Source: Afifellaceae bacterium | GTDB lineage: Bacteria; Pseudomonadota; Alphaproteobacteria; Rhizobiales; Afifellaceae | Reading direction: 5' to 3' | DNA length: 64,000 nt | Assembly (NCBI GenBank): GCA_028281235.1 | Contig: JANQKG010000037.1 | Location: 1 to 64,000 of the forward strand | Part shown: piece by piece, positions 63,416-64,000 of the stretch | Position numbering within the stretch: the first letter of the stretch is position 1 | Layout: each line of letters begins with the position of its first letter | The notes under the pieces: generated by a model | Seen by the model: the letters and a program-made list of their open reading frames with translations, nothing else | What the model was told of the DNA's origin: nothing | Database searches by the model: none | Position numbers and translations under genes: made by a program

Positions 63416-64000
63416 ATGAAGCTCTCGCCGCAGCAGGATGACGCGCTCCTTCAAGTATCGCGCTGGTTGCAGTCGGGCAGCCCGCAAGTCTTTCGCCTGT
63501 TCGGTTATGCCGGCACGGGAAAGACGACGCTGGCACAGAAGATCGCAGAGGATGTCGACGGCGCGGTTTTGTTCGCTGCCTTTACCGGCAAGGCGGCCCA
63601 GGTCATGCGCAATCGCGGCTGCGCCAACGCCCGCACGATCCATTCGCTGATCTACCGTCCGCGCGGCGAGAAGGCGGAGGAAGAGACGGGCGAGATGCAG
63701 CCGGCCTTCTCGCTGAACCGGTCGAGCGAGGTGAAGAAAGCGAAGCTCGTCATCATCGACGAGTGCTCCATGGTCGACGAGGCGCTCGGCCGCGATCTCC
63801 TCTCTTTCGGCACACCGGTTCTTGTGCTCGGCGATCCAGGGCAATTGCCGCCGGTGAAGGCCGGGGAGGGCGGCGGGGGTTACTTCACCGAGCACGCGCC
63901 CGACGTGATGTTGACGGAGGTGCACCGGCAGGCGCGCGACAATCCCATCATCCAGCTGGCGCAGACCGTGCGCGAAGGGGGGCGGCCGGATTACGGCCGG
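63416..64000 (+). CDS. RecD-like ATP-dependent helicase, 3' end missing
   Basis: The frame starts at ATG 63416 and is open to the end of the window, 195 residues. It shows a superfamily 1B helicase: SPQQDDALLQVSRWLQSGSP then the Walker A motif LFGYAGTGKTTLAQKIA near residue 35, motif Ia FTGKAAQVMRNRGC, NARTIHSLIY, Walker B VIIDECSMVDEALGRDLL near 125 and LVLGDPGQLPPV, motif III. These match RecD-like enzymes of DNA repair. It is a few bases downstream of the second vapBC and extends beyond the window. Confidence 0.88.
   Translation, partial: MKLSPQQDDALLQVSRWLQSGSPQVFRLFGYAGTGKTTLAQKIAEDVDGAVLFAAFTGKAAQVMRNRGCANARTIHSLIYRPRGEKAEEETGEMQPAFSLNRSSEVKKAKLVIIDECSMVDEALGRDLLSFGTPVLVLGDPGQLPPVKAGEGGGGYFTEHAPDVMLTEVHRQARDNPIIQLAQTVREGGRPDYGR

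Overview
The window is GC-rich chromosomal DNA of an alphaproteobacterium, most likely of the order Hyphomicrobiales (Rhizobiales). The evidence is the circularly permuted two-piece tmRNA gene with tag ANDNYAEARLAA, the alphaproteobacterial form of SspB, the very long FtsZ, the gene orders lpxC-bamD-recN-ligA and thyA-folA-hflK-hflC-degP-serB/miaA-ilvB-ilvH, DUF1127 proteins, and dispersed intergenic repeats of types common in that order. No rRNA, tRNA, CRISPR array, prophage or insertion sequence was recognised.

Region 1 (1-20.6 kb, all plus strand) is the downstream part of the division and cell wall (dcw) cluster: murF (5' end outside), mraY, murD, ftsW, murG, murC, murB, ddl, ftsQ, ftsA, ftsZ, then lpxC, bamD, recN and ligA. 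The genes are tightly packed with ATGA overlaps, which suggests translational coupling from peptidoglycan precursor synthesis to Z-ring assembly and outer-membrane biogenesis. Two insertions break the order. A cluster of dispersed repeats lies between murC and murB, and a complete vapBC toxin-antitoxin module with its own perfect inverted-repeat operator lies between murB and ddl.

Region 2 (20.6-45.3 kb) is accessory and mixed in strand. Its most unusual part is 21.4-23.4 kb. There, two unrelated small exported protein families alternate: family A is a signal-peptide protein with two internal PAxYLxTR-type repeats, and family B is a lipoprotein. The order is A1-B1-A2-B2, with a third tiny lipoprotein antisense between A2 and B2. 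This looks like a tandem-duplicated envelope cassette of unknown function and is my best candidate for an undescribed system. The region also holds a ZIP metal transporter, azlCD, two DUF1127 genes, a LysR regulator, aminopeptidase P, prmA, a flavodoxin-fold reductase, uvrD/pcrA, three overlapping glycosyltransferase-like genes, a cupin, a ClC transporter, a D-lactate dehydrogenase-like flavoprotein, a giant AsmA protein with a TolA-like tail, and an arsR-SRPBCC operon divergent from a glutathione transferase gene with twin operator dyads.

Region 3 (45.3-64 kb) is core again: fumC with an RHH protein, sspB and permuted ssrA side by side (both acting in tmRNA-tagged protein degradation by ClXP-type proteolysis), thyA-folA, hflK-hflC-DUF2065-degP (membrane and periplasmic protein quality control), serB and miaA with overlapping divergent start codons, an MHYT-GGDEF-EAL cyclic-di-GMP protein, and an ilv operon. 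The ilv operon has a 17-codon leader peptide and attenuator-like terminator, and an EamA transporter gene sits between ilvB and ilvH. The window ends with a small secreted protein, a second vapBC pair and the start of a RecD-like helicase gene.
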